Assembly (NCBI RefSeq): GCF_014874095.1
Contig: NZ_JADBEB010000001.1
Span: 558,001-622,000, forward strand
Direction of reading: 5' to 3'
Source of the DNA: Plantactinospora soyae
GTDB lineage: Bacteria > Actinomycetota > Actinomycetes > Mycobacteriales > Micromonosporaceae
Length of the DNA: 64,000 bases
Shown: piece after piece, positions 24,473-32,943 of the stretch
Numbering within the stretch: the stretch's first letter is position 1
Layout: each line of letters starts with the position of its first letter
Position numbers and translations under genes: made by a program
Notes under the pieces: generated by a model
Database searches by the model: none
The model's input: only the letters and a program-made list of their open reading frames with translations
Told to the model about the DNA's origin: nothing

Positions 24473-24706
24473 TGTGGCGACTCCTCGAAAGGTGTGGTGT
24501 GGGGAACAACACTGCGATCCAAGCCTACGCCGCGCCCGCCCGAGCGCGTCGACTGCGACCCGTCGGGCAACTGTCTTTCCGGTGACTCAAACGGTTCACG
24601 GGTGTTGGTCGTCACAGTGGGTGCCGAACCCACTCGAATCGGGTACCGACCACCGCCGATGTGGCGTGAATGTCGCCGGCCGCCCGGGTCGGTATCGTTC
24701 CGGACG

Positions 24707-25414
24707 ATGACCGAGAACATTGCCGGGATCTTCGCCGCCGCGATCGCCGCCGACCCGACCCGACCCCTGCTGACCTGGTACGACGACGCGACCGGTGACC
24801 GTACCGAACTTTCCGGGGCGACCCTGGCCAACTGGGTCGCCAAGACCGCCAACCTGCTGGTCGACTCGGCCGGGCTGGCGCCGGGCGACTCCGCCGGGGT
24901 GCTGCTGCCGGCACACTGGCAGACCGCTGCCGTCCTGCTCGGCTGCTGGTCGGCCGGGCTGGAGGTGACCGGCGGCCAACCCGGTGACCCGGCGAGCCGC
25001 CCGGTCGACGTGCTCTTCGCCGCCGTCGACCGGATCACCGAGGCGGCGGCCTGGCCGACCGGTGACCGGTACGCCCTCGCGCTCGCCCCGCTCGCCGCCC
25101 CGGTACGCGACCTGCCGCCCGGGTACGCCGACTACGTGATCGAGGTACGCGGGCACGGCGACCACTTCACTCCGGAGCCGCAGGGGGGCCCTCAGGACGC
25201 CCTGCTCGCCGCTCGGGCCGCCCAGCGGGCCACCGAGTTGGGCATCGGTGCCGGCGACCGGGTACTGGTCGACGCGGACCGCTACCCGGACCCGGTGGAC
25301 TGGCTGCTCGCCCCGCTGCACGCCGGAGCCAGCCTGGTGCTCTGCGGACACCTCGACCACGGTCGACTTCCCGACCGGGCGGCCACGGAAAAGGTCACCG
25401 TGCAACTCACCTGA
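24707..25414 (+). CDS. TIGR03089 family protein
   Basis: 235 residues. It resembles the N-terminal part of AMP-binding enzymes (FAAAIAADPTRPLLTWYDDATGDRTELSGATLANWV, shown here in part) but lacks the P-loop and the adenylation core, as is normal for the actinobacterial TIGR03089 family. Its role is unknown; the place beside manC and a glycosyltransferase is conserved. The ATG at 24707 lies eight bases after TATCGT (24693-24698), so the mRNA leader would be only one or two bases. Confidence 0.8.
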   Translation: MTENIAGIFAAAIAADPTRPLLTWYDDATGDRTELSGATLANWVAKTANLLVDSAGLAPGDSAGVLLPAHWQTAAVLLGCWSAGLEVTGGQPGDPASRPVDVLFAAVDRITEAAAWPTGDRYALALAPLAAPVRDLPPGYADYVIEVRGHGDHFTPEPQGGPQDALLAARAAQRATELGIGAGDRVLVDADRYPDPVDWLLAPLHAGASLVLCGHLDHGRLPDRAATEKVTVQLT

Positions 25415-25499
25415 TCCACGCCCACCTGACCGGCACGGGCAATTCACCCGATCGTCACCGGCGACCGACCTGGACCTCGGCCTGCACGACCGGACGCCG

Positions 25500-27503
25500 T
25501 TACCCGGCTCCGCCACGCTCCCGGGCGAACCGCTCGAACGCGAGCAGCGACTCCGGGTTCGCCAACGCCCCGGTGGCGGCGGCCGAGTCCACCGGGGACC
25601 CGGTGAGGATCTTCTTCACCGGCACCTCCAGCTTCTTGGCCGACAGGGTCCGGGGTACCGCGCCGACCTGGTGGATCTCGTCGGGCACGTGCCGGGGCGA
25701 CAACCCGGTACGCAGCTCGCGGGCGATCTTCGCGGTCAGCGCCCGATCCAACTCCAACCCCTCGGCCAGCACCACGAAGAGCAGCAGCTCACCGGCACCG
25801 CCCTCGCTGTCCTCCAGGTGCACCACCACCGAGTCGGTCACCTCGGGCAGCCCCTCCACCACGGAGTAGAACTCGGCGGTGCCGAGCCGTACCCCGCCCC
25901 GGTTCAGGGTGGCGTCGGATCGGCCGGTGATCACGCAGCCGCCCCGCTCGTTGATCGTGATCCAGTCCCCGTGCCGCCACACGCCCGGATAGACGTCGAA
26001 GTACGCCTCCCGGTAGCGGACGCCGTCCGGGTCGTTCCAGAATCCCACCGGCATGCTGGGCATCGGCGCGGTGATCACCAGCTCGCCGAGCTGATCGACC
26101 ACCGGCGAGCCGTCCGCCGACCGGGCCTCGACCCGGGCACCGAGACAACGGCAGGCGATCTCGCCGGCCCGTACCGGCAGCAGCGGCACCCCGCCGACGA
26201 AACCGGTGCAGACGTCGGTGCCACCGGAGATCGAGTCCAGTCGCAGGTCGGCGCCGACCGTGTCGTACACCCAGCGGAAGCCCTCGACCGGCAGCGGCGC
26301 ACCGGTCGAACCGACCCCGCGCAGCGCGGACAGATCGACCAGGTCCGCCGGGCGCAGCTCGGCCTTGCGGCAGGCCAGCAGGAACGGCGCCGAGGTCCCG
26401 AAGTAGCTGGTCCCGGTGTCGGCGGCGAGCCGCCACAGCGTGCCGAGATCGGGCCGGGCCGGCTGACCCGGCTTGGCGGCCACCGCCGGGTTCCCGTCGA
26501 ACAGCACGATCGCCGCACCCACCGCCGGCCCGCTGACCAGGAAGTTCCACATCATCCAGCCGGTGGTGGTGAACCAGAAGAACCGGTCCGCCGGGCCGAG
26601 GTCGTGGTGCAGCGCGAGCATCTTGAGGTGCTCGAGCAGGATGCCGCCGTGCCCGTGCACGATCGGCTTCGGCAGCCCGGTGGTGCCCGAGGAGTAGAGC
26701 ACGTACAGCGGGTGGTCGAACGGCACCGGCGCGAAGGTCAGCGGCTCGTCAGTACCGGCCGCCAGGTCCGCCCAGCCCAGGGTGCCGTCCGGCGGCGCGG
26801 CGTCCGGCTCCAGATAGGGCAGCACCACCGTGTGTACGACCGACGGCAACGCGGCCCGGATCGCCGCCACCTCGGTACGGCGGTCGACCGGCTTGTCGCC
26901 GTACCGGTAGCCGTCCACCGCCACCAGCACGGTCGGCTCGATCTGCCGCCAGCGGTCCAGCACGCTCCGGGTGCCGAACTCGGGCGCACAGGAGGAGAAG
27001 ATCGCGCCGAGGCTGGTGGTGGCGAGCATCAGCACGAACGTCTCGGGGATGTTCGGGGCGTACGCCGCGACCCGGTCACCGGTGCCGACCCCGAGCCGGA
27101 CCAGACCGGCCCGGACCCGGCGTACCTGGTCCCGTAGTTCGGCCGCGGTCAGGGTGACCGGCGCGCGGGTCTGGCTGTGCCCGAGCACCACCGGCGCGTC
27201 GTCCGCCAGCCCCGGCATCCGGAGCACGTGCTCGGCATAGTTCAGGGTGGCGCCGGGAAACCAGCGGGTCCCCGGCATCTCGGCATCGACGAGCGTCGCG
27301 GTCGGCTCGGCGTACGCCTTGACCTCGAAGTAGTCCCAGATCGACCGCCAGAACCCGTCAAGGTCGGTCACCGACCAGCGCCACAGCGCGGCGTAGTCGT
27401 CGAATTCGAGTCCCCGATTGGTACGCAACCAGTGCAGGTAGGCGCCGATCCGGGACCGGTCGCGTACGTCGGCCGGTGGGCTCCAGAGCACCTCGCCAAC
27501 CAT
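25500..27503 (-). CDS. Acetoacetate-CoA ligase
   Basis: 667 residues, the length of acetoacetyl-CoA synthetases. The AMP-binding motif is LYSSGTTGLPKPIVHGHGG, and the N-terminal WSVTDLDGFWRSIWDYF and the C-terminal VRLGTAEFYSVVEGLPEV fit the acetoacetate branch; PVKKIL at the C-terminus has the catalytic lysine region. It activates acetoacetate with ATP and CoA in the cytoplasm, feeding ketone-body or polymer carbon into lipid metabolism. The ATG at 27503 has GGGAGGGAGGAG upstream; longer in-frame readings lack such a site. It stands downstream of the thioesterase with a palindromic element between. Confidence 0.9.
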   Translation of the reverse strand: MVGEVLWSPPADVRDRSRIGAYLHWLRTNRGLEFDDYAALWRWSVTDLDGFWRSIWDYFEVKAYAEPTATLVDAEMPGTRWFPGATLNYAEHVLRMPGLADDAPVVLGHSQTRAPVTLTAAELRDQVRRVRAGLVRLGVGTGDRVAAYAPNIPETFVLMLATTSLGAIFSSCAPEFGTRSVLDRWRQIEPTVLVAVDGYRYGDKPVDRRTEVAAIRAALPSVVHTVVLPYLEPDAAPPDGTLGWADLAAGTDEPLTFAPVPFDHPLYVLYSSGTTGLPKPIVHGHGGILLEHLKMLALHHDLGPADRFFWFTTTGWMMWNFLVSGPAVGAAIVLFDGNPAVAAKPGQPARPDLGTLWRLAADTGTSYFGTSAPFLLACRKAELRPADLVDLSALRGVGSTGAPLPVEGFRWVYDTVGADLRLDSISGGTDVCTGFVGGVPLLPVRAGEIACRCLGARVEARSADGSPVVDQLGELVITAPMPSMPVGFWNDPDGVRYREAYFDVYPGVWRHGDWITINERGGCVITGRSDATLNRGGVRLGTAEFYSVVEGLPEVTDSVVVHLEDSEGGAGELLLFVVLAEGLELDRALTAKIARELRTGLSPRHVPDEIHQVGAVPRTLSAKKLEVPVKKILTGSPVDSAAATGALANPESLLAFERFARERGGAG

Positions 27504-27653
27504 CGTCCCGCTCCTCCCTCCCCCGCCAGCACGCCGCTGTGCCGGCCCGGTCGCCATCCTGCCGTACCCCGATCCGCAATTCTGCGCCCGGCGCCCGCCC
27601 TCGGACGCGTGCCCCACCCACATGCCGCACCCCCACACCATGTGGACCCGGAT

Positions 27654-27707
27654 GTAAGGAAGGGCCCCTTCCTATCGTTTTCTGTAGAAGAAGGGCCCCT
27701 TCCTAAC
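27654..27707 (-). repeat. 54-bp palindromic element, copy 2
   Basis: Reads GTAAGGAAGGGCCCCTTCCT, then a TATCG-TTTTC-TGTAG loop, then a right arm ending CCTAAC on the plus strand; the inverted orientation relative to copies 1, 3 and 4. It lies between the thioesterase stop (27722) and the acetoacetate-CoA ligase start (27503), both minus-strand genes. Confidence 0.9.
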
Positions 27708-27721
27708 ACCCAAGCGGAGGC

Positions 27722-28258
27722 TCAGCCGGCGACGGAGGGGTCGCCCACGGCACGGTGGTCCTGGATGGCCCGGCGCTTGGCCAGCCGGTGCGCCCGACGG
27801 ATCTCCGCCTCGCGGAACCGCCGTTCGTCCTGCGGGGTCTCCGGCAGCACCGGTCGGACCGGACGCGGGTTCCCGGCCACGTCCACCCCGACGAAGACCA
27901 GGTACGCCGTGGCCACCACGATCGGATCGTCCTCGGCGCTGTCCCAACGCTCGGCGACCACCCGGACCCCGACCTCCATCGAGGTCTGCCCGGTCCAGTT
28001 GACCTGGGCGTGCGCGTGCACCAGGTCACCGACCCGGACCGGTTCGGCGAAGACGATCTCGTCGATCGCGGCCGTCACCGCCGTACCGCCGGAGTGTCGG
28101 GCGGCCGAGGCTCCGGCGACGTCGTCGACGAACTTCATCAGTACGCCACCGTGCACGGTTCCGTAGAGGTTCACATCCACCGCCGTCATGATCCGACTCA
28201 GCGTCACCCGCGAGTACGAGGTCGGTTTGCCGGTCGGCGGGGCGGACTGCTCGGTCAC
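27722..28258 (-). CDS. Acyl-CoA thioesterase (hotdog fold, BACH/YciA type)
   Basis: 178 residues with one hotdog domain. TAVDVNLYGTVHGGVLMKFVDDVAG contains the Asn/His-Gly-Gly segment and the catalytic aspartate of BACH-type enzymes, followed by VTAAIDEIVFAEPVRVGDLVHAHAQV. It should hydrolyse medium or long acyl-CoAs. The GTG at 28258 is preceded by AGGAG and starts at VTEQSAPP; the longer in-frame ORF from 28369 would translate an intergenic repeat. Its stop codon is 15 bases from palindromic copy 2. Confidence 0.88.
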   Translation of the reverse strand: MTEQSAPPTGKPTSYSRVTLSRIMTAVDVNLYGTVHGGVLMKFVDDVAGASAARHSGGTAVTAAIDEIVFAEPVRVGDLVHAHAQVNWTGQTSMEVGVRVVAERWDSAEDDPIVVATAYLVFVGVDVAGNPRPVRPVLPETPQDERRFREAEIRRAHRLAKRRAIQDHRAVGDPSVAG

Positions 28259-28260
28259 GG

Positions 28261-28362
28261 CATCTCCTGGCTGCGCTCGGTCATGGCCTCTCCTCGCTGC
28301 GCTCGTCGGCACCAATGACTCCCATGACTGGGCGGGCCGATGCCCCCGCTGCGCTCGGTCAT
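28261..28362 (-). repeat. GCTGCGCTCGGTCA-type intergenic repeats
   Basis: Three degenerate copies of a motif that reads ATGACCGAGCGCAGC on the minus strand lie at about 28261-28284, 28285-28308 and 28341-28362, upstream of the thioesterase start. Such motifs are common between genes in actinomycetes and create spurious MTERS-type ORF starts. Confidence 0.4.
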
Positions 28363-28487
28363 CCGGCAACGGTACGGCGCTGGCCAGGGGCCCCGCCCCG
28401 TCCCGTGACGCTGGTTACTCGGCGGTGACGGGCTGCAAGATCGAATCGCCCGGCGGTGCGCAGGCTGCTCGATCCCGCCGAAGGCGG

Positions 28488-28493
28488 TACGGT
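28488..28493 (+). promoter_or_regulatory. TACGGT -10 box of the 28500 membrane-protein gene
   Basis: TACGGT ends six bases before the ATG at 28500, the leaderless arrangement; no Shine-Dalgarno is present. Confidence 0.5.
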
Positions 28494-28499
28494 GCGCGG

Positions 28500-29171
28500 A
28501 TGCGACATCTCTGGAGTTTTCTCGCCGGAGTGGTGGCGGCGCCACTTTCCTGGGCACTGATCGCGCTCGGTCAGGACGGCTCGGCCCGCACCGTCACCCG
28601 TTGGGTGGAACTCGGTACGTACAACACGGCCAACCTGATCCAGGCCACCGTCTATCTCGCAGTGGCGGGTGTCCTGCTCGGCCTGCTCGGGACGCTACGG
28701 GTGTCGCCGCTCGGCCCGCTGGTCGCCGGCCTGCTGCTCGTCGCCCCGTACGTCGGGCTGTTCGTCGACCCCTTCACCGTGCGCGACGCGGTGCCGACGA
28801 ACTGGAAGGTGTTCGGCGACCCGCTGCCACTGCTCCAGGTCCTGGACAACGGCACGATGTTCCTGATCGGCGTGCTGCTGTTGATGGCGACGTTCAGTGT
28901 GCAGCGGTGGCGACAGTGGCCTCGTACGGTCACCGCTCCGGTTCCGGCCGAGTCCGGTGTGGACGAGCCGACCCCGACGGACTGGTCGGTGCTGAACAAC
29001 CCGCCGGAGCACGACATCCACCCGCCGACCCTGGGCTACCCGGAGCCGGACACCGCTCCGCTGCCGCCGCTGCCACGCCGCGACGCCGGTTCACCGACCG
29101 GGTCGCCGTGGTCGGCCCCGCCCCGGAGCAGCGCGAAGCGCGACGATTCGGCGGACAGTCCGTCCCTGTGA
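28500..29171 (+). CDS. Four-helix membrane protein with hydrophilic tail
   Basis: 223 residues. Four hydrophobic segments span roughly residues 5-22, 47-65, 70-90 and 115-135, followed by a hydrophilic proline-rich tail. I recognise no catalytic motif. It begins MRHLWSFLAGVVAAPLSW and its neighbour at 29281 begins MRHLGSLALGIVSAPILW, so the two are tandem paralogues. The start is fixed by the leaderless-type TACGGT box. Function unknown. Confidence 0.7.
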   Translation: MRHLWSFLAGVVAAPLSWALIALGQDGSARTVTRWVELGTYNTANLIQATVYLAVAGVLLGLLGTLRVSPLGPLVAGLLLVAPYVGLFVDPFTVRDAVPTNWKVFGDPLPLLQVLDNGTMFLIGVLLLMATFSVQRWRQWPRTVTAPVPAESGVDEPTPTDWSVLNNPPEHDIHPPTLGYPEPDTAPLPPLPRRDAGSPTGSPWSAPPRSSAKRDDSADSPSL

Positions 29172-29280
29172 CGATGTCCGGGGCGGGTCGTTCGGTCGAT
29201 CCGCCCCGGACCGACACGGGGACGCCGACGTTGCCCGATCCGGGTACGGTGCCGTGAAGTGACCGGCTGAGGAGGTTGGG

Positions 29281-30267
29281 ATGCGGCACCTTGGATCGCT
29301 GGCTCTGGGGATAGTGAGCGCACCGATACTCTGGGTGTTGACCGGGCTCGGCTGGGCCAAACTCAACCTCGGGCTGAACGGCGATTCGACCGGCGAGGCG
29401 CTCCTCGGATTCGTCGTCCTGATCGTCGCCGCCGCCCTGCTCGCCGCGCTGTTGCTGCCCCGGTGGTCTCCGCTCGGCCCGGCCGCCGCCGGCGGACTGT
29501 TCATGATCATGGCGCTCTGGGCCCTGATCGACATCAGCTCGATCATCGAGGCGATGCCACGGGACTTCCTCGGCACCGAGTTCGCCCTGACGATTCCGGT
29601 CGGAGCGCTCTCCGTGCTGATCAGCGTCCCGCTACTGGCGACCGTCGCCCTTCCGCACCGTTGGCGGGGCAACCGTCCGGCGGTGGCCGGCTATCCGGGA
29701 GCCGCCGGACAGCCCGGATACCCGCCCTTCGCACCGCCCGGCCAGGCCCCGCCGCCCGGCCAGATGCCCCCGCCCGGCCAGATGCCCCCGCCCGGCCAGT
29801 ACCCGCCAGCCGGCCAGTACCCGCCGGGTGCCCCCGTACCTCCCGGAGGCCAGTTCCCGCCCGGCGGTCCGGCCGGCCATCCGCCGAACTTCGGCCCAGC
29901 GGGCAGCCCCAACTACGGACCCTCGGCAACCCCGGGCTACGCGCCGGCGGGCCCGCCGAACTTCGGCCCCTCGGTACCGCCGAACTTCGGCCCGACGGTG
30001 CCGTCGCACAACACCCCACCCGGTACGCCGTACTACGGCCCGCCCGCGACACCGGGACAGCCCCGGATGCCGGGACCGCAGGCGCCGGGCTCGCCGATCT
30101 CGGGCCCGCCGGTGCCCGGGCCGCCGATCTTCTCCCCGCTGCCGCCGCCGCCGGGCCGGGCCGACCATCCGGGTACGGACGAGACCACCCAGTTCACCGG
30201 TGAGCCGGACGACGACGGTACGGACGGCGCGACCCGCCGACTCGGCGACGACACCCGTCCGAGGTAG
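29281..30267 (+). CDS. Four-helix membrane protein with long Pro/Gly-rich tail
   Basis: 328 residues. The first 135 residues hold four membrane helices related to the preceding gene. The remaining 190 residues are low-complexity PPPGQM, PPAGQY and PPNFGPS-type repeats, with an acidic threonine-rich end. The gene has a strong GAGGAGG before its ATG and a TACGGT box at 29245-29250, giving a short leader. It is 109 bases from its paralogue. The tail type resembles that of the protein at 15844. Function unknown. Confidence 0.7.
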   Translation: MRHLGSLALGIVSAPILWVLTGLGWAKLNLGLNGDSTGEALLGFVVLIVAAALLAALLLPRWSPLGPAAAGGLFMIMALWALIDISSIIEAMPRDFLGTEFALTIPVGALSVLISVPLLATVALPHRWRGNRPAVAGYPGAAGQPGYPPFAPPGQAPPPGQMPPPGQMPPPGQYPPAGQYPPGAPVPPGGQFPPGGPAGHPPNFGPAGSPNYGPSATPGYAPAGPPNFGPSVPPNFGPTVPSHNTPPGTPYYGPPATPGQPRMPGPQAPGSPISGPPVPGPPIFSPLPPPPGRADHPGTDETTQFTGEPDDDGTDGATRRLGDDTRPR

Positions 30268-30281
30268 CAGCCGAAGCAGCC

Positions 30282-30331
30282 GACAGTCGACAGCCGTCCG
30301 GGTAGCGGGCAGGACAGTCGACAGCCGTCCG
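30282..30331. repeat. 19-bp direct repeats
   Basis: GACAGTCGACAGCCGTCCG occurs at 30282-30300 and again at 30313-30331, exactly 31 bases apart. The duplication lies between the membrane-protein stop and the MerR remnant. Confidence 0.8.
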
Positions 30332-30350
30332 AGGTGGGAGAAGGACGCCG

Positions 30351-30680
30351 TCAGCCGCCGAGGATGTCCTCGTACACCCCGACCTTGTAGTTGATCAGGT
30401 CGAGTGAGCGGGTGAACTGGGCGATCTGGCCCGTCACCCGCTCACGATGCTGACGCATCAGGGTGAGTCGCTCCGCCTCGTTGCCGGCGCCCGCCCTGAC
30501 CAGTTCCGTGTAGCCACGGATCGCCGGCAGGGGCATCCCGGAGGCACGCAGGATCACGCAGACCGTCAGCCAGTCCACGTCGTGCTCGGTGTAGAGGCCC
30601 CCCGTCGCGGCGTACCGGGTGCGCCAGGATCCCCTCACGCTCGTAGAACCGCAGCGTGTACGCGCTCAGACCGGGGGCAA
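30351..30680 (-). pseudogene. MerR-family regulator remnant: 5' end lost and frameshifted
   Basis: The minus strand reads GLSAYTLRFYEREGILAHPVRRDGG in one frame and LYTEHDVDWLTVCVILRASG and VGVYEDILGG in the next, together a MerR regulator missing its first helix and start. The frame changes at a run of six G residues (C on the plus strand, 30598-30603); the coding text lost there is about four residues, so this is more than a single-base error. The 5' end stops near 30676-30682, where an aldo/keto reductase fragment on the other strand begins. MerR and aldo/keto reductase genes are often divergent neighbours in actinomycetes. Confidence 0.75.
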
Positions 30681-30792
30681 CCCCGACCACGACGACAGCA
30701 TCCGGATCATCCACGCCGCCCTCGACCGGGGCGTCAACTTCGTCGACACCGCCGACATGTACTCCGGTGGCGAGTCGGAGGAGATTGGTTAG
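30676..30792 (+). pseudogene. Aldo/keto reductase fragment
   Basis: The plus strand encodes GNPDHDDSIRIIHAALDRG, then VNFVDTADMYSGGESEEIG and a stop. This is residues about 25-60 of an aldo/keto reductase, including the catalytic DTADMYS segment. Both ends are missing: the start is fused to the MerR remnant and the 3' side runs straight into the stop codon of the convergent MFS gene. No complete reading frame remains. Confidence 0.75.
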
Positions 30793-31991
30793 CGCAGGTT
30801 CTTGTTGGTGCGGGCGGTCCAGACCGCGAGTGCGGCTGCCAGGGCGCAGGCACCGCCGAGCCACAGAACAGTCTGGAGGGTGAGCGAGTCGACGATGACA
30901 CCGCCGGTCAGCGCGCCGAGGCCGATCGAGAGGTTGAACACCGCCACCCACAGGGCGGAGGCCGCTTCCACGGCTTGTGGCGCCGTCTTGATCATCCATG
31001 TTTGCAGGCTGACCGACACGCCGCCGAAGGCCAGGCCCCAGGCGATCAACAGTACGGCCCCGCCGACTGGTCCCCGGCCCAGCACCAGGTAGAGCGGCAT
31101 CGCGGCGGCCAGGGATACGGTGATGGCCAGCACGGTCCGGTGCGGATTGCGCGCCAGCGCGGCGCCGGCGACGAAGTTGCCGACCATGCCCGCCAGCCCG
31201 AATCCGAACAGCAACGGGCCGACGAGTCGTTCATCGATACCCGAGAGCTCCTGCAGCGCCGGGCTCACGAAGGTGTAAGCCGAGAAATGGCCGGTCACGA
31301 TGAGGAATGTCGCAAGGATGCCGACGCGTACACCTGGGTTGCCGAGCTGTTCGGCCAGCAGCCGCAGACGGACGGGCTGGGACGCGGCCAACGGCGGCAG
31401 CAGGGCCAGCAGAGCGAGCAGCGCGACGCACGCCAGGGCGCTCAGCGTCGCGAAGGCGATGCGCCAGCCCGAGAATTCGCCGAGCAGCGTGCCGAGCGGG
31501 ACACCGAACACGTTCGCGGCTCCGACGCCGCCAAAGATGATCGCGGTGGCCCGTGACACGTTCGCGGGCGCCACGAGTCGGACGGCCAGACCGCTGGCAA
31601 CCGCCCAGAAACCTCCGATCGCCACCCCGACCAGCACCCGGGAGGCGACCAGAATGGCGAAGCTCGGCGCCAGGGCCGAGGCCACATTGGCGAGCATCAT
31701 CAGCCCCATCAAGCCGAGCAGAAGCAGCCGCCGGTTCATTCCGCCGACGAGCATCGGAACCAGCGGGGCCGCGACCGCGGCGACCAGGCTGGGCACCGTC
31801 ACCATCAGCCCGGCGGTCCCCTCGGAGACCGACAGCGCCGATCCCACGGCGGTCAGCAGCCCGATTGGTAGTTGCTCAGCAGTCACCAGCAGAAACGTTC
31901 CCAAGGCCACTGCGGTGACCGCCAGCCAGTGACTACTCGGCGAGGTCTGTTGGTCGCTCACCTGGGCGGCGGCCTCTTCTGTGGTCGTCAC
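30789..31991 (-). CDS. MFS transporter, drug/sugar efflux type
   Basis: 400 residues with twelve predicted helices. NRRLLLLGLMGLMMLAN, then SRVLVGVAIGGFWAVASGLA fit the AraJ/NepI/YdhP branch of major-facilitator proton antiporters. It is divergent from a TetR gene that shares its control region, so it is probably an efflux pump induced by its own substrate. The GTG at 31991 is chosen because GAGGAGG lies eight bases upstream; a GTG at 32006 overlaps that site. TTGTGG (32064-32069) and TAGGGT (32041-32046) form its promoter. Its stop overlaps the stop of the aldo/keto reductase fragment. Confidence 0.85.
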   Translation of the reverse strand: MTTTEEAAAQVSDQQTSPSSHWLAVTAVALGTFLLVTAEQLPIGLLTAVGSALSVSEGTAGLMVTVPSLVAAVAAPLVPMLVGGMNRRLLLLGLMGLMMLANVASALAPSFAILVASRVLVGVAIGGFWAVASGLAVRLVAPANVSRATAIIFGGVGAANVFGVPLGTLLGEFSGWRIAFATLSALACVALLALLALLPPLAASQPVRLRLLAEQLGNPGVRVGILATFLIVTGHFSAYTFVSPALQELSGIDERLVGPLLFGFGLAGMVGNFVAGAALARNPHRTVLAITVSLAAAMPLYLVLGRGPVGGAVLLIAWGLAFGGVSVSLQTWMIKTAPQAVEAASALWVAVFNLSIGLGALTGGVIVDSLTLQTVLWLGGACALAAALAVWTARTNKNLR

Positions 31992-32013
31992 CGATACCTC
32001 CTCCACTCATTCA

Positions 32014-32081
32014 GGAACGATCGCTCCCATAGGCCAGTGGACCCTAGTATGGGAACGATCGATCCACAAGTCTGGTAGAGT
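32014..32081. promoter_or_regulatory. Divergent MFS/tetR promoters with two GGANCGATCGNTCC operators
   Basis: Operator 1 (32014-32027) and operator 2 (32052-32065) are 14-bp palindromes of the form GGA-N-CGATCG-N-TCC. The MFS promoter is TTGTGG (32064-32069), 17 bases, TAGGGT (32041-32046). The tetR -10 is TAGAGT (32076-32081), six bases before its ATG. Operator 2 covers the MFS spacer and the tetR -35; operator 1 lies in the MFS leader. Confidence 0.6.
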
Positions 32082-32087
32082 GGCGGC

Positions 32088-32693
32088 ATGGGACGCCCCC
32101 GAGAGTTCGACGAGCAGGACGCCGTCATCAGGGCGACCGATCTGTTCTGGCGTCGCGGTTACAACGCCACCTCGGTACGTGATCTGGGTGCCGATCTCAG
32201 ACTCACTCCCAGCAGCATGTACCGGACGTTCACCGACAAGCACACGCTGTTCCTGCGCGCGCTCGACCACTACCGGGCTACCGAGTCCGCTCAGGCTGAG
32301 CAACGGTTGGACGCCGCCGGCCGTCCGGTCCGCCAAGCACTGCGGGACTGGATGCTGTGGCTGGTCTCCTGCCCGTCCGACGGCGAGTCCGGTCGAGGCT
32401 GCTTCGTGGTCAACACCGCCACCGAACTCGGCACCACCGACGCTCAGGTCCGTCAGCGGACCGAGGCCGCTTTCGAGGTCACCCGGCAGGCACTGCGATC
32501 GCTTCTGCACAAAGGCCGCCACAATGGCGAGCTGCCCATCGGCCTCGACATCGACGCCGCCGTGGAACTGCTGTTCACCACGGTGCTCGGGTTGCGGGTA
32601 CGAGAACGCGCCGGCCACGACTCCGCACGTCTGGCCACCGCGATCGACGCCGTGATCCAGGCCCTGGGGTCCACCTCCACACAACCTTCCTGA
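32088..32693 (+). CDS. TetR-family transcriptional repressor
   Basis: 201 residues. The N-terminal helix-turn-helix reads RATDLFWRRGYNATSVRDLG, then LTPSSMYRTFTDKHTLFLRAL, the standard TetR DNA-binding layout. The C-terminal domain (GCFVVNTATELG) is of the TetR_C type common in regulators of efflux and oxidoreductase genes, with Cys near the ligand pocket. It probably represses itself and the divergent MFS pump through the two visible operators. The ATG at 32088 lies six bases after TAGAGT, so its mRNA is likely leaderless. Confidence 0.88.
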   Translation: MGRPREFDEQDAVIRATDLFWRRGYNATSVRDLGADLRLTPSSMYRTFTDKHTLFLRALDHYRATESAQAEQRLDAAGRPVRQALRDWMLWLVSCPSDGESGRGCFVVNTATELGTTDAQVRQRTEAAFEVTRQALRSLLHKGRHNGELPIGLDIDAAVELLFTTVLGLRVRERAGHDSARLATAIDAVIQALGSTSTQPS

Positions 32694-32885
32694 CCACCAA
32701 CACCAAGGGCCCAGCATCACCAAACCGAAACACCCTCGCCTGGCCAGATCCGTCCGATACTCCCGCCGAGCCCGTCCCCACACCCGCACTCGTTGCCGGC
32801 GAGAGCCCGCTCTGACCTCGACTGGAGAACCGGACGGTGTCTGGCGGTCACCCGTACTGACCGATCCGGCCCGGCGACGCCGCCC

Positions 32886-32907
32886 GGCGGCGGAGCGTGC
32901 CGCCGCC
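32886..32907. terminator. GC hairpin between tetR and the Uma2 pseudogene
   Basis: GGCGGCGG (32886-32893) and CCGCCGCC (32900-32907) with a six-base loop, between two convergent genes. No T-run. It could serve either strand. Confidence 0.4.
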
Positions 32908-32943
32908 TGACGTCCTACCGTTGCCGGAGCCGGGTGCTGTCGG

